The position numbers were made by a program, and so were the translations under genes. The notes beneath the pieces are model-generated. The model saw only the letters and a list, made by a program, of their open reading frames with translations, made no database searches and was not told the origin of the DNA. DNA of 64,000 nucleotides from Emmonsiellopsis sp. PD_33 (Eukaryota; Ascomycota; Eurotiomycetes; Onygenales; Ajellomycetaceae): the NCBI GenBank assembly GCA_032988165.1, contig JANTQF010000034.1, positions 1 to 64,000 on the forward strand, given 5' to 3'. Shown piece by piece: positions 1 to 13,410 of this stretch (position 1 is its first letter; each line of letters begins with the position of its first letter).

Positions 1-3000
1 TAAATTACCACTTAAAAATAAGAATCTACTTGGTGGTGTTGAGATATGACTGCCCTGGAATGGTCAAATTTGTATGTAAATCTGCGGTCATTGGGTGGGA
101 GTGGGCGTTGAGTGGTGAACCACGTTACCAGATCACATGACCGCTCCTTGCTGCGGGTTAGCGACAAATCGCCAGCATCAATCTCACCCAACCACGAGAA
201 ACTTCAGACGACAGTGCTTGTCCAAGCAGCATCCACGGTGTTGAAGGCATGTATACACAGCCAGGTACAGAGCAGCCGCTGCAGTCTAACCAACGTTGTG
301 AAATTTCATCTATTCAACTAGTTCGGGGGACTATGTCTCCTACAACAGTACTTTTTTTCTTTTTTTTTACCCCCCCCATTCTCTCGATTAAACAAAACCT
401 GAAAAGGGCATCCATCTCTCCTATCTTCATCAAAACTTAATTGTGGACATGGGCTCGAGAGAAGCATCAGGATCGCAAGAGACCCTTCGATCCCGCAAAG
501 GTCTCGACTATCGAACTATGGGACGGTCCAATGACGTCCAACCCTCACCGCCTTCTGAGCATATCCGGCCAAAGCCAACTCATCAGGAATACCAAGGACG
601 AAACCATGCAGCGCACAATAATAATACTGAATTACGAAAATTCCGCTTCTGGGATACTTCAAGTCTTGCGGTACCCCATCAACAGTTCAACCCTGATCCG
701 CATTTCCACATTCACGGACTGACCGCTCCCGTCTGGATATCTCCGCCGTTCATTCACCGTGGAGGGCAAGGCAGACCAGACCGCCTTACGGTAATTGAAC
801 GGCCCAGGAAGGTTGACTAGGGCCAAATGCCTGTCGACCCTGCTTCGTTGGGCATCTCACGCTTGAATCCTGCATGTGGGCCGAAAGTTTTTGCATCTGA
901 TGCCTTGGAGGCCCCCTCGTTTTTTATCGAAACCTGAATTTATTTTGCCAAAGAAATGAAAAAACACATTGCTGGCTTCCCGAGTGCATGTACATGTCCA
1001 TGCAGGCAGGACGGCACAGTTGCAGCCTCACTATGATAACAATATGGCTTCAAAGTGAGATTGTCCTCCAGTGGTCTAGATTTGGATGATGAACTGTATA
1101 CAGGGATACTGTAACTCCCATCCAATCCCACACAATGGAGATCTCGGATACTTACCAAAGGACTAAGTCTCCAATTCTTACTTTTTGGTGCCTGTCGGAC
1201 TAGGAGTCAGGCCGCAAAGGCGTGGCACCATCTATGGCAGTCTGACAGTCGACAAGATGATCTCTAGGGGCGCTAAACTCAAAAGCCATGGGTTGCCGCG
1301 AACTATTGCCAGATAGATGCAAACCGGTCAATGAAGGGACGGTACCTTGCAACGTGGACACTGCGTGGCGAGGTAATTCCAAAGAATTGCATACAATAAC
1401 CTGGAGAATCCCACAATTTAGGCACCATGGTTCGTACCCCCTACATGACAGCACTGAGGGGGGACGTGTTCAATCAGCGATCGCCCCAATCAACTTTTGA
1501 TATATGCAGAATCGGGATATATTCTTTCTTAAAAAAAAACACACCTTCTCCATTAAACACTTTCTAGGCCCTGATGCACCTCCTGTTCGTTAGTGACCCC
1601 CTATGGAGCCTGTCCAGTCAGAAAGCAAGCTTTTTTTAAAGCCGATCGTTCCCGTTCAAAATACCTACAGACCGATTGTGAACTGGTGGAGCCTCGCCTT
1701 GAAACGAACGAACATGTCATCACCGTGAAGTTTAATTTCTTCCTTTCTCTACCCTTTCTCTGGTTGACCGCCCTCGGACTCCACGCTGTCTTGCATTGCA
1801 GTGTTTAAAATTTTTGATATTTTCAATAGATATTGAAATATGGATCCTGACGTCGTTCGCAAATTTTCACAACGGACGGTGATACAACTGTCAAATATTA
1901 CCCTTGGGAAAAAAGAAAGGAATGAGAGAAGCTGTATCTTTTTGCTGCTAAATATGGGCTACAGATTCCAGCTCTTGGTTTCGACTCAGCCCCCCTTTTG
2001 ACGTTCACTAAAGATTGACCAGCACACGATTTACTGCTAGGATCCTGCTGGATCTTCGGCTAGCAAGATATACATCTGTGGGATTAACTTTAGGAAGCTT
2101 GCCATCTTAGCGTTGTCCGTGCGTGCTACCCAGAGCCAAGGCGATGACGGAGTCATTATTAGGGGATTACGACCTCGTCAGTACCCATCAAAGTTATACT
2201 ACTCGGCGCAGAAAACGCATAGCTGAATATGAGTTGGCTTCGTCTGATTGAATCTCCATTCCGACATCGTGCCGATTTCGAAAACCTTCCTACCTGCTTA
2301 TCGCTGCTGTAACGGCCTACATGATCCATATATCTACATGTGATGGAAACATTCTACAATCCCTTATAATCATGTTGTTTTTGAACAGGCAATACAACAG
2401 CTAACATCGGATATAACACTTTGACCTCTATTTACACGTACCTAGTACGGTTGAGCTACAGCCTTGGGAGAAAACGATTTAGTCGAAACTGGCTATTATG
2501 CTTTAAACACCTACGCTCTTGTCCAGGGAAGTTGATCTCATTTAGCGTCCGGGATCTGGCCATATGTGTGGAAATTGTTGGGGACACTGAAATCTACGGA
2601 CATACATATTGCTACTCCGGACTTTAGGACATGCACCACCAATTGAAACTTTAGATTAAAAATATCTCTGGCCAAGTATTGACTCCGTGCTGCCGGCCTA
2701 AAGATATCCAGACTCGAACAATTTGGAACATCACCCTTGGCTTCAGGAATCGGAACATATTCCCGCTTTGGACTATAGCACGTAAATAGCAAATTGAAGC
2801 GAACGGTTCATCGAAATCAAGGGTGAACCATCCGAAACACGGTTCGTGCTGTATTTGACAGGGGAAATAAACAACTTTTGATTGCCAGGATCCGGCTTAT
2901 ATTGGTCTTTATTTTCAGCCCCCTCGGGGGATTACCGAGACAGGGCCTTCTCCTGGCAGCATGGGGAAGAAGTCTAGATCTATTTCATTAACTTGAAATC

Positions 3001-3235
3001 ACCAGCGCACTTTTTAATAATGGCTAGAACCGCTTACGATCGCCCAAGTGTCCCTGGTGACGCAGTTCCAGCCAGCGGTGATCAATCTATTCCAAGTGAT
3101 ACATGTATGTATGGTTTGAGATTGCTATATTCAGGTTAGATAGATACTGCACGGCAAACCATTCCAACCTCCATCTCACGGAGTATAAAATGCAAGATAG
3201 ATCAAAAAGATAAAGAATAAATAAAAAAAAGTATT
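1..3235. other. Gene-poor intergenic DNA
   Basis: There is no recognisable gene here apart from a weak ORF at 449-820, annotated separately. The DNA has mixed composition and still contains CpG, unlike the block at the right end of the window. Open frames are short, mostly lack an ATG and show no family similarity. There is a pyrimidine-rich stretch at about 350-430 and a few poly-A/T runs. I see no long direct or terminal inverted repeats by eye. Confidence 0.6.
449..820 (+). CDS. Possible hypothetical protein, 123 aa (weak)
   Basis: This is a single open frame starting at an ATG (449) and ending at a TAG (820). It follows a T/C-rich stretch at about 350-430 that resembles a fungal 5' leader, which is the main reason to list it. 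The predicted product is hydrophilic, rich in Arg, Pro, His and Asn, with no signal peptide or membrane segment. I do not recognise it. It could be a first exon, a decayed gene or a chance ORF. No neighbouring gene gives context. Confidence 0.2.
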   Translation: MGSREASGSQETLRSRKGLDYRTMGRSNDVQPSPPSEHIRPKPTHQEYQGRNHAAHNNNTELRKFRFWDTSSLAVPHQQFNPDPHFHIHGLTAPVWISPPFIHRGGQGRPDRLTVIERPRKVD

Positions 3236-3326
3236 CGACCGACGCAGGACTCGAACCTGCAATCTTCCGCAGACTGGAAAGTAATTGAACCGGAAACGGA
3301 TGCGTTAGCCATTACGCCAGCCGGCC
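3236..3326 (-). tRNA. tRNA-Arg (anticodon CCG) with an 18-nt intron
   Basis: On the minus strand the sequence folds into a full cloverleaf. The 7-bp acceptor stem pairs GGCCGGC with GTCGGTC and has discriminator G. The D-stem is GCGT/ACGC, the anticodon stem TCCGT/GCGGA, and the T-arm GCAGG-TTCGAGT-CCTGC. In the anticodon loop T33 is followed by CCG at 34-36 and G37. An 18-nt insertion then sits at the canonical 37/38 intron position. Without the intron the tRNA is 73 nt. It should decode CGG arginine codons and need the tRNA splicing endonuclease. The anticodon was read from the loop by hand; an alternative intron boundary is possible but would break T33. Confidence 0.92.
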
Positions 3327-6300
3327 GTTATTGAGGTAAGTGGTCCACAAAGTGCATGTTGAGCCAAACTTAATAAATGGCCCCGTTAAATCCAGCCTTG
3401 GAACGGAGGCGATTGATTGGCTGGAACTCGCCATAGGCTAGCGTGGTCGACCTCCCTTCTCCTTGCTTCATCTCAAACTTATCGCATACAGCAATCTCAT
3501 TTTACCAACAAAGTGTCTGACCTATGTCTCATTGAAGACTCATTCTCAGTGTATTCCTAGTTGAAAAAATCGCTATGAACTCATAGTTAACCACATCCAA
3601 GCGCGAAACCCGCCCAACTTGCGTTAACTGGGAAATAAGCCGGAAAATGCCCATATATTCAAGGAAATGGGAATTGAGATGGTATATTATTGGTGTCGTG
3701 CATTCTCCTGTACGATATATTTTACTGTCAATACATGGCTAATATAAAGTTAGGTTTGTTGCTTCGTATTTCTCCATCTAGACAATCGGAGATGCGAGCC
3801 TACAAGGGATAACTACCGTTGAAGCTGGATCATTGCGAGCGTCAAGTTGTTTTCTATGAAAATCCTGCTCATATCTATGTCAGCATTGATGACTGCATTT
3901 CATGAGAGTCCATTCGGTTGTGGATAAATCACCCATCTAGTCCAGTGACTAGTGATAAATGCGCGCTCAGAATTGGATTCTGTCACTGTCCCTTGAGCTT
4001 AACACATTATGCTGGAAGTATACACTGGCACATGGTGCTAGGCAGCAAGTTGGATATACAGGAGCCTGGCTAATATGCCCTATCATTCTTCATTCAGAGA
4101 CTTATTGTTAAAATAGCTGCAGCTTATATACTCCCTTTGCCTCCTTTTGATGCTCTAGAATGGACCCTTTGTGTAGGCAATGTCATAATCTCCCAGCTTG
4201 AAATTTGAATGTTGTCACCCCAATTATTGATCATTTGCTAAGACATTTTACCTTTGAAGACTCTCTATTAATTCCAAACTGCAGAAGCCGAGGGCAATGT
4301 CAAATTTACTACGATGATGGGCCAAAGAAACCGGTCAGGATACATTTCGTTGCGTGGGCGTACGCCTCGAAGAACTTGGCTGGGTCTTCGTGAGGATAAA
4401 ATCCGATCCCAGGAGGAGACAAATACGGCGTAGAAAGGTCCTCAATTCATTATTCTACTAGATGTGAGTACTATGAATGACTATTGAGCTTTATCTATTT
4501 ACCTCAAAGCGTCTTAAACTAGTATAAAAGCTTTTATGGTCAAGAGGAGTAGCTAGATGCCATTTATATAACTATAAGAGCAATTCTATTATGAAGAAAA
4601 CATAGGTTCAGCCCTGGAGTGATTGAGTGATTTCCCGATTTGGCAGACCTCGACAGGGGCTTGTGTGCTTGATACCTAGGTATCGCTAGAGAACTTTATC
4701 AACCACCAAATTATCGGGAATATTGCCCCCGCCCTGTTTGCTTTCATACAGCTTCTATCTCGATTACATCTTCCTATCACCCTCTCTTTTCAAATTGAAC
4801 AACAACAGTACCAGCGAGAGAGGCAGAACCAGTGCCCCTCCTGGTTGTAATGAAGGGGTACGAAGAGCTGCCTCCTGAAACCAAGGCGCTGTTCTCAGCA
4901 TTGTTTTGGATTCTCTGATATTAATAGCGAGAGCAGTGATCTACGATGATGGTTCTAGAAGGATATCGCTGCCGCTTGAGTGTATCGGGTCCCTGTCCCG
5001 AAGATCCCTTTGTACGCCTCCCTCCCAAGGGGGTGTTGGGATAATAAAACGCTCCACCCGAGGCGGCATAAACCAGCCTCGCTGCCAACCCCATCATCTC
5101 CTCAACACACTCCATACGCTCTTGGCTCGTTATTGATCATGCCTTGACGTCTAATTTATCTCCATGTCAGAGCGGACGCGGGCTATCCGTGCTTGTGTTA
5201 GGTTACATGGAAAACAAGGTTGTACCCCCTCTCCCCCCACCGTTCTCCTGTGCGACTCATGATTATGCTTAAACCGATGTTCCCGGAACAATAATCCGCA
5301 ATTATAAAACCTTCTTTTTTTTATATAGGTTTTATTGAAAAAGAGGGGGGATTAAACGGTACTTCCTGCGATCTCACTGGTGTTTCAGGTTTCTTTTTTA
5401 TTAATTATTTAATTATGATCCCCAGGATTGCTGCATGCTTGGCCCTACGGGCGGAGCAACGGGTCCTACAAGCGTCAATCCTTCCACCTGGTCGAGACTT
5501 GTGCCCTCCAGTTCCTGTGTAAAACCTTGCGTGGAGAACTTATTAGCCACAGACAACACGGAGCGTTTGGGACCAGGGTTGGCCGGTGTGGCCGGTTGAT
5601 AATGGGGCGGAAACCGGGCGTCGGGGCAAGGTCTGGGAAATTCTAAATTGAAAAATTGATCCACGGAGACATATGTTCGTCTCACATTGATACCATGGCA
5701 GGGCCGATGGGTTTCGCGCAATATGAATCAATTGCGTCATGGAATAGCGGAGGGCGAAGGAGGGTTGATCGTCCTGTGTCCATTAACCGCCTATCCAATC
5801 GATCTGATGCCGATACCGATGATGGGGGTATCATCCCTCCCGAGGTCCGATTTGGGTATGGACCTGTTTGGAACTTCGACTGCATGAACTGCGCCGCTTC
5901 ACTGACAGGCAAATGGCATCTCAAAAAGGAGGAATAAGTTCATCCTTGGTTGCCCCAGTCGCGTGTCTTGCTTCCAGCAGTTCCATTATGCTTCGACGCG
6001 CTTGGTTGGCGCATTGCTGGATGGAACAAAACCCCGACAGCCGCAAGACGCAACGCCCGGTTCAACTCAGCCCCATCATGAAATCATCGCTCAAGAGTGA
6101 TTGGGATCCGTTGTTATTGAGGGGGGACCTTACGACCTTACGGGAAATGGTATTGTTGCCCAAATACCACACGCCTTATTGGAAGGGTATAATTTTCGTT
6201 CTGCTCTCGTCACTCTCCCCCGGCATACTTAAGCTAATTCACAGTGGCTGCCTGATGAGGGAGTAACCAAGCAAATAAGACTGGGTATGAACTGGATATC

Positions 6301-9300
6301 AATCCCCAGGTTGCATGGTTTCCAGCCAGGTGAGCGGACAAACTGCTTTCTCGAGCGGAGCTAGTTAAACACCTTCCTCCTTGGTCGAATGTACTAATTA
6401 CCATGCGGCAGCGGCAAAACAGCTGAGTTTCTGTATTTGTTTCTCGGGAACTGAACCACCTGGGAATAGTTCCTGGAAGATCGGAGATCGCGGTGTGGGA
6501 AATACAGCGGTGTCTTCACCGCCTGAGGCCACAACACATACACGATGCAAAGAAAGCCCTATTATTAGGGCCCAACGGTTGCGTCAGAGGCATGTAAGAC
6601 ATCTTTAGAGGCGGTGCCGTCGTGGCGATTGCCGAACCCCTTGCAAAATTCCACGGAGACCACGAGCAAACCGGCCTCCTTAATTAATAACCAGATTTTT
6701 GATAGGCTGTGACATACATATTCCCATGTCATGTGCTAACAACCATAACATGGGGGGGTTCTTGTCAACGGAGGCCCAACAAGGCCAAAAAGAGAAGACT
6801 CCTCAGAGATTCTGGGTTTTGATAGCCGACATATGCCACATGGTCGCGGAATAACCTGTGGCGATGCAAGTTAAGGAACACAGACTTTCGGGGCCATCGT
6901 CCGGGCCGGACTTCAATGCCACAATCGACCCTTTGGGCCTTTGACAAACTTGGGAGAATTACGAACAACTTTTTACCTCGAAGAATCGGCCCAGCAGGCT
7001 GTTGCCCCATATCATATCCCATGCCCTCGTTGGGCGTTTATATGAATGAAATCGCCCTAGCTCTCATCGCGAGTTGATGGCATGGCTAGTGGCTTGATCG
7101 ATTGTGGTTCGCGAGCAGCCTGACAATCAACTGGATCCAGTGCGAAATCCCTGCTGCATGACATGACAGCGAATCTTTCACGATATTTTCTTTTCTTTTG
7201 CCGATCTCTTGGTAGCTTGGGTCGTTACCACTCGCATGTGCCCAGCATTCATGACGCCAGAACGGTTATTGGGTGGGGAGTTTAACTATGTTTTTTCTTG
7301 GTTTCAATTTTTCATTACAGTTCTCTACAGCTCTTTGGTATCCGAACTTGAAAAATTATCGGAGAAATGGTATCATGCTAAATACGGGGCGCTTGAAGTA
7401 TCATACATTGTGTCTTGCCGACGTGGTCTTCTTCATGATGAAACCCACAGTGAAAACGGCCCTAAAATAAGCAGCGAAACTGTGGTAACTCCCCACACCT
7501 GACACAAGGCCTTTTGGCTGGCTGGGGTTTGGCTCTGGCGATCCCCTCATTGAGTCCCGAGGCAAACGAACCAATACCATAACTGCTGGAGCAACAACCG
7601 GCGGGAGGATCAGACATCAGAGTGCGTCGATGTCATTGTGCTCCCTCCGCAACGCTTAGTTTCCCTGTTAATCGGAAAATTTATGGGCGACGATGCTGTC
7701 GGCAAGTCTCAGATAACTTACACGGTACCTACATCTGTGTGCGACATGAATTGCATTATTCAACCGGGTTATACCTGGTAGTATATTGGATCGAGAAGCT
7801 TCGAAGAACCGTCTTCTCCTCACCGCATAGATATAGTGTTTGGGCGCTGATTGGCTTGAATGAAAGCAAAATCGGTTCCTAACAAGGGAACTTCCCTTGA
7901 ATAATTGCTTTTTCGGGCCCTTCGCGAGAGGCTGGGGAGCGTACACCGCAACCTGATGTGCTGTCCGGGATTTTGTTGAAATTCTGGGGAACAACTATGT
8001 TGACTTGCCGGTACGAAGATAACTGCATATGAGCATCTAGGTGCCCCTAACACGTAGCTTTTGTTTGATATCCAACTTCAGAAATTGGCGGAGAGAATCG
8101 TTCTTCCATTGATTTACTGACTGGAGGAAAACCAAGGTAGTTAAACCAAACAAAAAGGGCAGGAATGGCCATATAATTGACATGACAACTCAGGTTTTTC
8201 CTTTCATGATTTATCTGCGTTTCAGCAATCCCTGATACACAGGCCTCTGAGAGAGAATATCCTGTCAACTTTAACATTTTAACCATTTTTCATGCTTTAT
8301 TTCTTTTTCCTTCCTTTCTTGACTTCCTACCCCTGTAGAGCTTAGATCACAACCACAAGGATCACCTGTTCGCCGCTCTCTGGATCTCTTCACCGCCAAT
8401 ATAGACCTCCAAGCAAAAGTACGCATGGGTCTTGGTCGCCTTGTTCTGCAGAAAAAAAAGCGCCACCAAATGGAATGAAAGTAAGGGGGTGGGGTCGAAT
8501 ATACGGTAAAGTAGCAAATAAACCAAGGGATTGTACAGAGTGGCTTGCTTCATGGGTGGATATAGATATTCTCCTTTGCGCGACTCAAACTAGGTAACTA
8601 ATAATGTATGCAGACAGTTTACTTGACCTTGCCTCTGCATGCTGGATGGAATTGGGAGGGGACATTTTTTTATTTTAATTTTTTGCATCCTTTTGGGACG
8701 CGGCTATTCAAGGTTTTGTATAACTCTACAGACCTTGCATTGACTGGTTATCCAACAAAGAACTTGGTTCATTTCTTCGATAGTTATATTTTATGCCCAG
8801 CGCCTATGGAAATCTGAAATTGTAGTGAGATTGGACGAAGCGCAGAAGCTTGAGACGATGAGACAAATGACTTCAACACCAGGCAAGTAGACGGGGTACT
8901 CGCTTCTTCTAACCTTCAATATCATTAAAGGGCTAAATGTGGGCATCTTGAAGGGCTCAAAAAAAAGCATTGAAAAATATTCGCCCTATGAAGATATGAA
9001 GCACGGATAGCCGCGCATAAAGGAGCCTACGATAATTAAGGAGCGCTTGATCCCCCCCCCCAGCCCCATGGAAGTTTATCTTGAATTGCTGCTTCGATCT
9101 CCTGTCTGAAGTAGGAAATGAGCAAATAACCGCGGTACTGTATCCTCTATCTTAAAAGTACCGCTATGATATGCGACTTTTCTACCAAGCACCAGTTAAT
9201 TAATGCACAGAACATCCTTACGCGGGCCAAAAGTAGCCGCCATCCATATCAGGATAGCTAACCAGATGCAAATGGAAGGTCAGACAAATATAAGGCATGT

Positions 9301-11305
9301 TACAAGGAGACTAGGGAGGAAATAAGTCAGTGATCTCAGCATATGCTGAGGGAACCAGGTTAACATGGAACAGCATGTCCATCATGATCTATAAATTCCA
9401 GACCGATGTTTCCCTGTGTCGTGGCAGGTACTTGAAGCAGTGCTACGATACACAGCCATGCTATCCAGCTCCCTGCACTCGGCACTGTACATGCCATGCC
9501 TCCCACCAGGCTGGTGTGGAATAGTGTGACAACCATTTAGACATGTACTGGTACTGCTCCACTTTCTATGTCGTTACGGTGATGGGGGCTGATGGAGATA
9601 AAAATAAATAAAAAAGTAAATGACGAAATAAGATTGGATAATCAGGACGACTCCCCTGTGTTAAAAAAAGAGTAAGAACCAGGCGCAGGGTCCCAGGGCG
9701 TAATTTTAGTCTCTTGGTTTCGAATAATTTCTTGATACCCTCCATTCTTAGTATATAACTAGATCTCCTGCGTCACTCTTCACTCGCGTAATTATCTAAA
9801 ATATACATTTAGCTATATATATTTATCCCTACTTCGAATCTAGCCCCGCCTAGTCCAATAAATACTACTAGTAACAGGGCGGAGGGACTCGAGTATTTGT
9901 TAACCCCGCCCCCCCAATAACATCCTCCCCGAGAATTTTGCCATCTGCCAGCAGACCCAAAAATGAAGTTGGCCTCTGATTTCTAGGTTAGTTCCATTCC
10001 TTTTCTTTTTTTCCTGGTATAAACCCATGACCAGGGGAACAAGAGTCAGGGGGAAAAAAGAATAAAACACTAGGAATAAAGTAAGGTAGTTAACTAACTA
10101 GTTATGCGTAAAGAGAAAGGAAAAATTCCTTTGCAAATACCAAAATATAACATACATGATACCGATTATTTTGAGACGAACAACACCACACCACCCCCGG
10201 ATATCTCAGGCCCACTAAATTTTTATTTTTGCATTATCCTTGATCCTTTACTTTCTGCACCACTGCCCATCGGTGTATGGCAGTAATGGTGTGGAGGCGA
10301 AATACTCGGGCTGCTCAAACCAAGATTTGCTCCCTTAACTAGCATCGGCTTGCATGATGGCGCAAGGAACACTTGGTGGACCAGGGACAGGTTAAGTTAT
10401 TTCTTTTTAGAGGATCCAGAATAAAAAAAGTTACATGCGGGACATTTATATGGTTTTTTTATTTTAAAAAAAAGAAAAAATAAGAAAATAAGCAAATAAA
10501 GTCTTAATATGTTGTAGTTAGCCTTTAGTTGCTTCGTCTGTGATTAGCTTTTGATGTGCCTGATACTCAGCTCTTCCCTTATCCTATCTTCATTCCGCGC
10601 CTCTCTCTTCCTCTCCTCCTTTCCTTGCACGACATCATAATAGGAACATGTTCTCTTTCCGTCCTTTCGCTGCCTGCTTGTTTTCTGCCATACTTCTCCC
10701 CCTGTCAACGGTGACGCAACACACGGGGCGAGAGCAAAAGGACCGAAATCTGACATCTGCAAGCTCGTTGGTGGAGCAGAGGAAGCGATGGTAACCAGTG
10801 ATCGTATACGATTCTAGTATTTCACTATTGGTCGAAAAGCTAGAAGCAGGAAAAACACCTTAGACCGACACTTCCATCTCCCTTTATCCAAAAGCTATCC
10901 CCATCCCTTCTAGAGCGGATCGGTACTGTACCACATCGGGACAGACAAAGCTTTTATCCCTTGACCCTACCTTTCGCCTCTGACCGTCCCTCTAGCTCGG
11001 TTCTTGCACTATAATCGTCACACCCACATGGTCCAGGGGCGGTGGCGCGGGTGATCGACTTGAAATCAAACTTCACCGATTCATTCATTTGCCCATAGGT
11101 ATCCTCTTCAACCTAAGAACTTTATTCTGGAATTATCTGTCGAATCTTTTTCTTTTCGGGCGCCGTTCGTCAACCCGCAACAACCTCTCTTTACTTTTTC
11201 CTGTCGCCAAATAGGCGCTGTGGCTAGGTCGACCGGCAGGCATCTCGTATCTTCCACCAGACACGATCGCTCCGGGAGAAATCATCTCAGCCGACTGGTG
11301 TGCAT
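3327..11305. other. Long gene-poor interval
   Basis: This is about 8 kb without a supportable gene. Open frames of 60-130 codons occur on both strands (for example 5,656-6,266 and 7,622-7,994), but they overlap one another in antisense, have no family resemblance and no convincing splice continuation. Poly-C and poly-A/T runs are present (near 9,052, 9,908 and 10,460). The last few hundred bases (about 10,800-11,300) are probably promoter and leader of the Myb/SANT gene. CpG dinucleotides are present throughout, so this is not the same kind of decayed DNA as 59.8-64 kb. Confidence 0.55.
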
Positions 11306-12263
11306 ATGGTCGTCGTGCAATTTCTTTCACGTATTCCCACAGCAAAGGTGGATATCTCATTGCTCTTGGGTTCTCAAGATGAGGAGGAGAAAAAGACGAG
11401 CACGACCGCTTCGACGGTTACAACAGAGCCGATAGTCGTGCCAGCCGCACCGGGGACAACTTCAAGCTCGCCACGATCAGCATTATTTGCAGAAGCAATC
11501 GTGACCCCACTACCCGTCTCTCCTGCCGCTGTCTCCGCAATACCGGCGAAACGGCTGCAACCCGCACTCTCACTTGAAGCTCCAGCTAAAAAGCAGTCAA
11601 AATGGTCCGTTGAAGAGGATGCTTTGATCATAGAACTGCGAGGGAGTGGAATGAAGTGGGAGGATATTAGCAAAAGACTGCCCGGGCGAAGTGCTATTAG
11701 CTGTCGCCTTCACTACCAGAATTATCTCGAACGACGGAGTGAGTGGGATGAGGACCGCAAGAATAAGCTGGCACGGCTATACGAAAGGTAAACTCCCAGC
11801 GACGGCGCGGCTCTCAAGCGGAGGTATTATTTTGCTGACTTGAAACGCAGATTCAAGCAGGAAATGTGGGCGAAAATAGCCGAGGAAATGGCCATTCCAT
11901 GGAGAGCTGCGGAGGCGATGCACTGGCAACTGGGAGAGCAGGAGATGGCTAGACGTGCCGGTGTTATACCATTTTCACTTTCGAATCCTTCATCAGAACC
12001 CCCTCAAAAGATTCGCAGAGTTAGCGCGACGACGCCAAAATCGAGACGAGAGGCAGTCACCCGTGGTGTATCAGGCCAGCAACTTCCTTCGGTGGCCGAA
12101 CTCACTGCTGGTGTTCCAGCATACGTATCAAATCAGCCTCGTGAGCATTACACGAGAAGAAGGTCTCCCAAATCCCCCGCAGACCCGGGCCGTAACCATG
12201 CAGGAACTCGATCGGGAGCTGGCACTCGTTCTAGGAGATAATATTTCAAAATGGTGGGCATAG
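11306..12263 (+). CDS. Myb/SANT-domain DNA-binding protein
   Basis: This is a three-exon model: 11306-11787, 11851-12124 and 12183-12263, giving about 278 aa. Introns are 63 and 58 nt, with donors GTAAAC and GTATCA and CAG acceptors. A Ser/Thr/Ala/Pro-rich N-terminus leads into a SANT/Myb repeat around residues 95-140 (KWSVEEDALIIEL, then WEDISKRLPGRS). A second Trp-containing helical stretch follows across the first intron (FKQEMWAKIAEEM). The last intron is inferred because it moves the reading frame into a coding-looking tail ending in SKWWA; without it the protein ends at 12241 in a basic tail. The start is uncertain: a CAG at 11343 could be a splice acceptor from an upstream exon. The likely role is chromatin or transcription, and the target is unknown. 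Confidence 0.8.
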
Positions 12264-12565
12264 TATTTTCAGGCGGCATATGAATGCATAGCGTGGTTGG
12301 GAGGCGGATAGATCGGTGACTGGTCTTGTGTATGTTTTTCCTCGTGATTCCCCTTCTTCCCTTCTGTCATAACTTTATTCCCCATATCTTTCCATTCTTT
12401 TTCTTTTTTTCGGGTTGTGCATATGTAGGTTAAGTCATGTCTGTTTCCCCTTCTTATGATTGTCCAAATATCCTTTTTGTCTTATTATTCTTGTCTCCTT
12501 TGTTTTTCATGGCGCTCAGTTTGAGACAGACAGAATGCTTGGAATATCTTTAGCGACCTAGTCTC

Positions 12566-13410
12566 TCAATCAAGTTTCTTCAAACTAGCAATGGCCCACC
12601 AGTTGTCCTTTTCGTAACCGTGATCCAAGACCTGACCACCGGCTGCAACGATATCTCTTTCAAGCTCCTGAGATTCATACAAATGATAGTACCGATGGAA
12701 GGTTTTGGTTTCTTCCTCCGAGTTATCGCTGCTTTTCCCTTTTCTCACCCAGGGTACCATGACATCCTGGTCATCTCCGGCATCCCAACCCCTTCTGCTG
12801 TTTTTCTGTTCCAGAGCCCATACGTAGATCAATGCTTTCCCACCCTCTTGGTTTCCGCAGGGCGGTTTAAGGGTTTGTAAAATAGATTCAACCGCCTTGA
12901 CTCTCCGTTCTGGAGTGGACAAATGATGCACCACTGCGATAGAGATGGCGAAATCAAAGTGCCTAACAGGATGCGGTAAATTTAGATTATCCGCAACGAT
13001 AGCTGAGTGCGGATTATGCTGGCTCGCAATTCGTGCCAATGCTTCAGATCTGCAAGTCATAGTTAGACAAGGAATGCAATATCACGGGGATGTGAGTCAC
13101 TGGCGGGTATAGGCCTACCGATCCGACGCTATAATGAACACATTTGGGTTCACGGGCAGATATTTGCCATTGCCGCAACCAATATCCAAGCCGATAGACC
13201 CGGGAGGCAATTCTTTCAAAAACCGTTCAACAATCGGCCAAGGCTACACAGCGATTTGGTGAGCTTCGCACACCTTTAGACAGCTATGAAGGGTGCAGGA
13301 AGCCGAGATCGACCAACCTTATATCTCGTAGAGGAAAAGTGGTGGGCGATTTCTTGGTAGACACTGTGAACATGCAGTTCTTCATACCTCTCGCCGGCTT
13401 GTTCTTCCAT
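12566..13410 (-). CDS. trm9: tRNA (wobble uridine) carboxyl methyltransferase, Trm9/ALKBH8 type
   Basis: Three exons on the minus strand (13318-13410, 13119-13243, 12566-13049) give 233 aa with phases that join exactly. The protein belongs to the SAM-dependent Trm9 family, which methylates the carboxymethyl group on wobble uridine of certain tRNAs (mcm5U/mcm5s2U), usually with the small partner Trm112. The SAM-binding motif GLDIGCGNGKYL lies at about residues 50-61. It is followed by the acidic S-D-R strand and the ISIAVVHHLST segment typical of the family. The C-terminus ends with the conserved HGYEKDNWWAI block. It starts at the ATG beginning MEEQAGERYEE. It runs tail to tail with the Myb/SANT gene, 302 bp apart. 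Confidence 0.93.

Noticed and set aside
5656..6266. Two overlapping plus-strand frames (80-132 codons) with some coding-like composition
   Set aside because: They overlap each other and antisense frames, show no family resemblance or clean introns, and lie in DNA with no other genes; chance ORFs are the simpler explanation.
7622..8286. Overlapping ORFs of 77-108 codons on both strands
   Set aside because: There is no ATG-led frame with a recognisable domain, and both strands are equally open.
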